From Thalassovita mangrovi (GTDB taxonomy: Bacteria; Pseudomonadota; Alphaproteobacteria; Rhodobacterales; Rhodobacteraceae): 64,000 bases of DNA. The notes below the pieces were generated by a model. The model made no database searches and was not told where the DNA came from. It saw nothing but the letters and a program-made list of their open reading frames with translations. The position numbers and the translations under genes are program-made. How positions within the stretch are numbered: position 1 is the first letter of the stretch; every line of letters begins with the position of its first letter. Location of the stretch: the NCBI RefSeq assembly GCF_009857745.1, contig NZ_WWEN01000008.1:124001-188000 (forward strand). The letters run 5' to 3'. Below, in pieces: positions 63,812 to 64,000 of this stretch.

Positions 63812-64000
63812 CCTTGCATCTCCTTGAAGGGTTGGGGGCCGGGGCTAAGCTGAAGGCTTCGGCGGCGGCATCTTTAGGCGTCCGGTTCGCGCGCATCGGC
63901 TGGCTGGCCGGGCGTTCTGGATTAGAAAGCGACAGCCATTTCGGCATCCCTATGGTCCGGCATTAAGCCGGCGCTCTTTGCGGCCGAGAGGAAAGCTTTG

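Overview
The window reads as chromosomal DNA of a marine-type alphaproteobacterium, most likely Rhodobacterales (Roseobacter/Rhodobacteraceae). This rests on the high GC, the GC-rich codon use, the ATGA-overlapped operons, the hisS-hisZ-hisG order with a short-form HisG, a class II ribonucleotide reductase, a DUF1489 gene, and a protocatechuate 4,5-cleavage set. All functional calls come from reading protein motifs; no database search was run.

Left part (1-24 kb). The 3' end of an AmmeMemoRadiSam B/A fusion is followed by a MarR-EmrA-EmrB efflux operon. On the minus strand come a complete Liv-type ABC importer with a co-transcribed alpha/beta hydrolase, and a TetR-controlled HlyD/ATPase/ABC-2 permease exporter resembling ybhGFSR. 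Next is an aromatic ring-cleavage locus (ligI-ligA-ligB on minus; a LysR regulator and ligC on plus). Its LysR protein carries two tandem helix-turn-helix domains. Two AT-rich candidate operators flank it. A CHASE-PAS hybrid histidine kinase and a Tat-exported DUF1501/DUF1800 pair complete this part.

Middle (23.7-49 kb). Three envelope genes (PagL-like lipid A deacylase, L,D-transpeptidase, secreted PASTA-like protein) precede a minus-strand operon of about eight genes. It encodes xanthine dehydrogenase (xdhA, xdhB, xdhC), a BMP-type nucleoside/purine ABC importer and, unusually, a six-TM voltage-gated-type K+ channel. A dispersed GC-rich palindromic repeat occurs four times between 34 and 46 kb: twice between genes and twice in frame inside xdhA and xdhB. 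Then come dnaE, a 231-bp intergenic cluster of four perfect DnaA boxes, slyX, a crotonase, hisS-hisZ-hisG, DUF1489 and nrdJ.

Right part (about 49.25-62.5 kb) is an accessory island with lower GC, weaker codon bias and sparser genes. It holds a nonsense-interrupted secreted nuclease, a secreted OB-fold-like protein, a two-gene CBASS anti-phage system (CapV-type patatin phospholipase plus a CD-NTase), a tiny Cys/His-rich secreted peptide, an M48 lipoprotein protease, an orphan TniQ with a small membrane protein, two metallophosphoesterases with a 47-aa upstream ORF, a HAD hydrolase and several unknown genes. A diverged AT-rich repeat occurs at about 57.2 and 61.2 kb. After the island a fatty acid desaturase and a small basic protein return to the GC-rich style. 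The CBASS pair is the clearest defence system. The tandem-HTH LysR, the in-coding repeats and the DnaA-box cluster are the most unusual structural observations.
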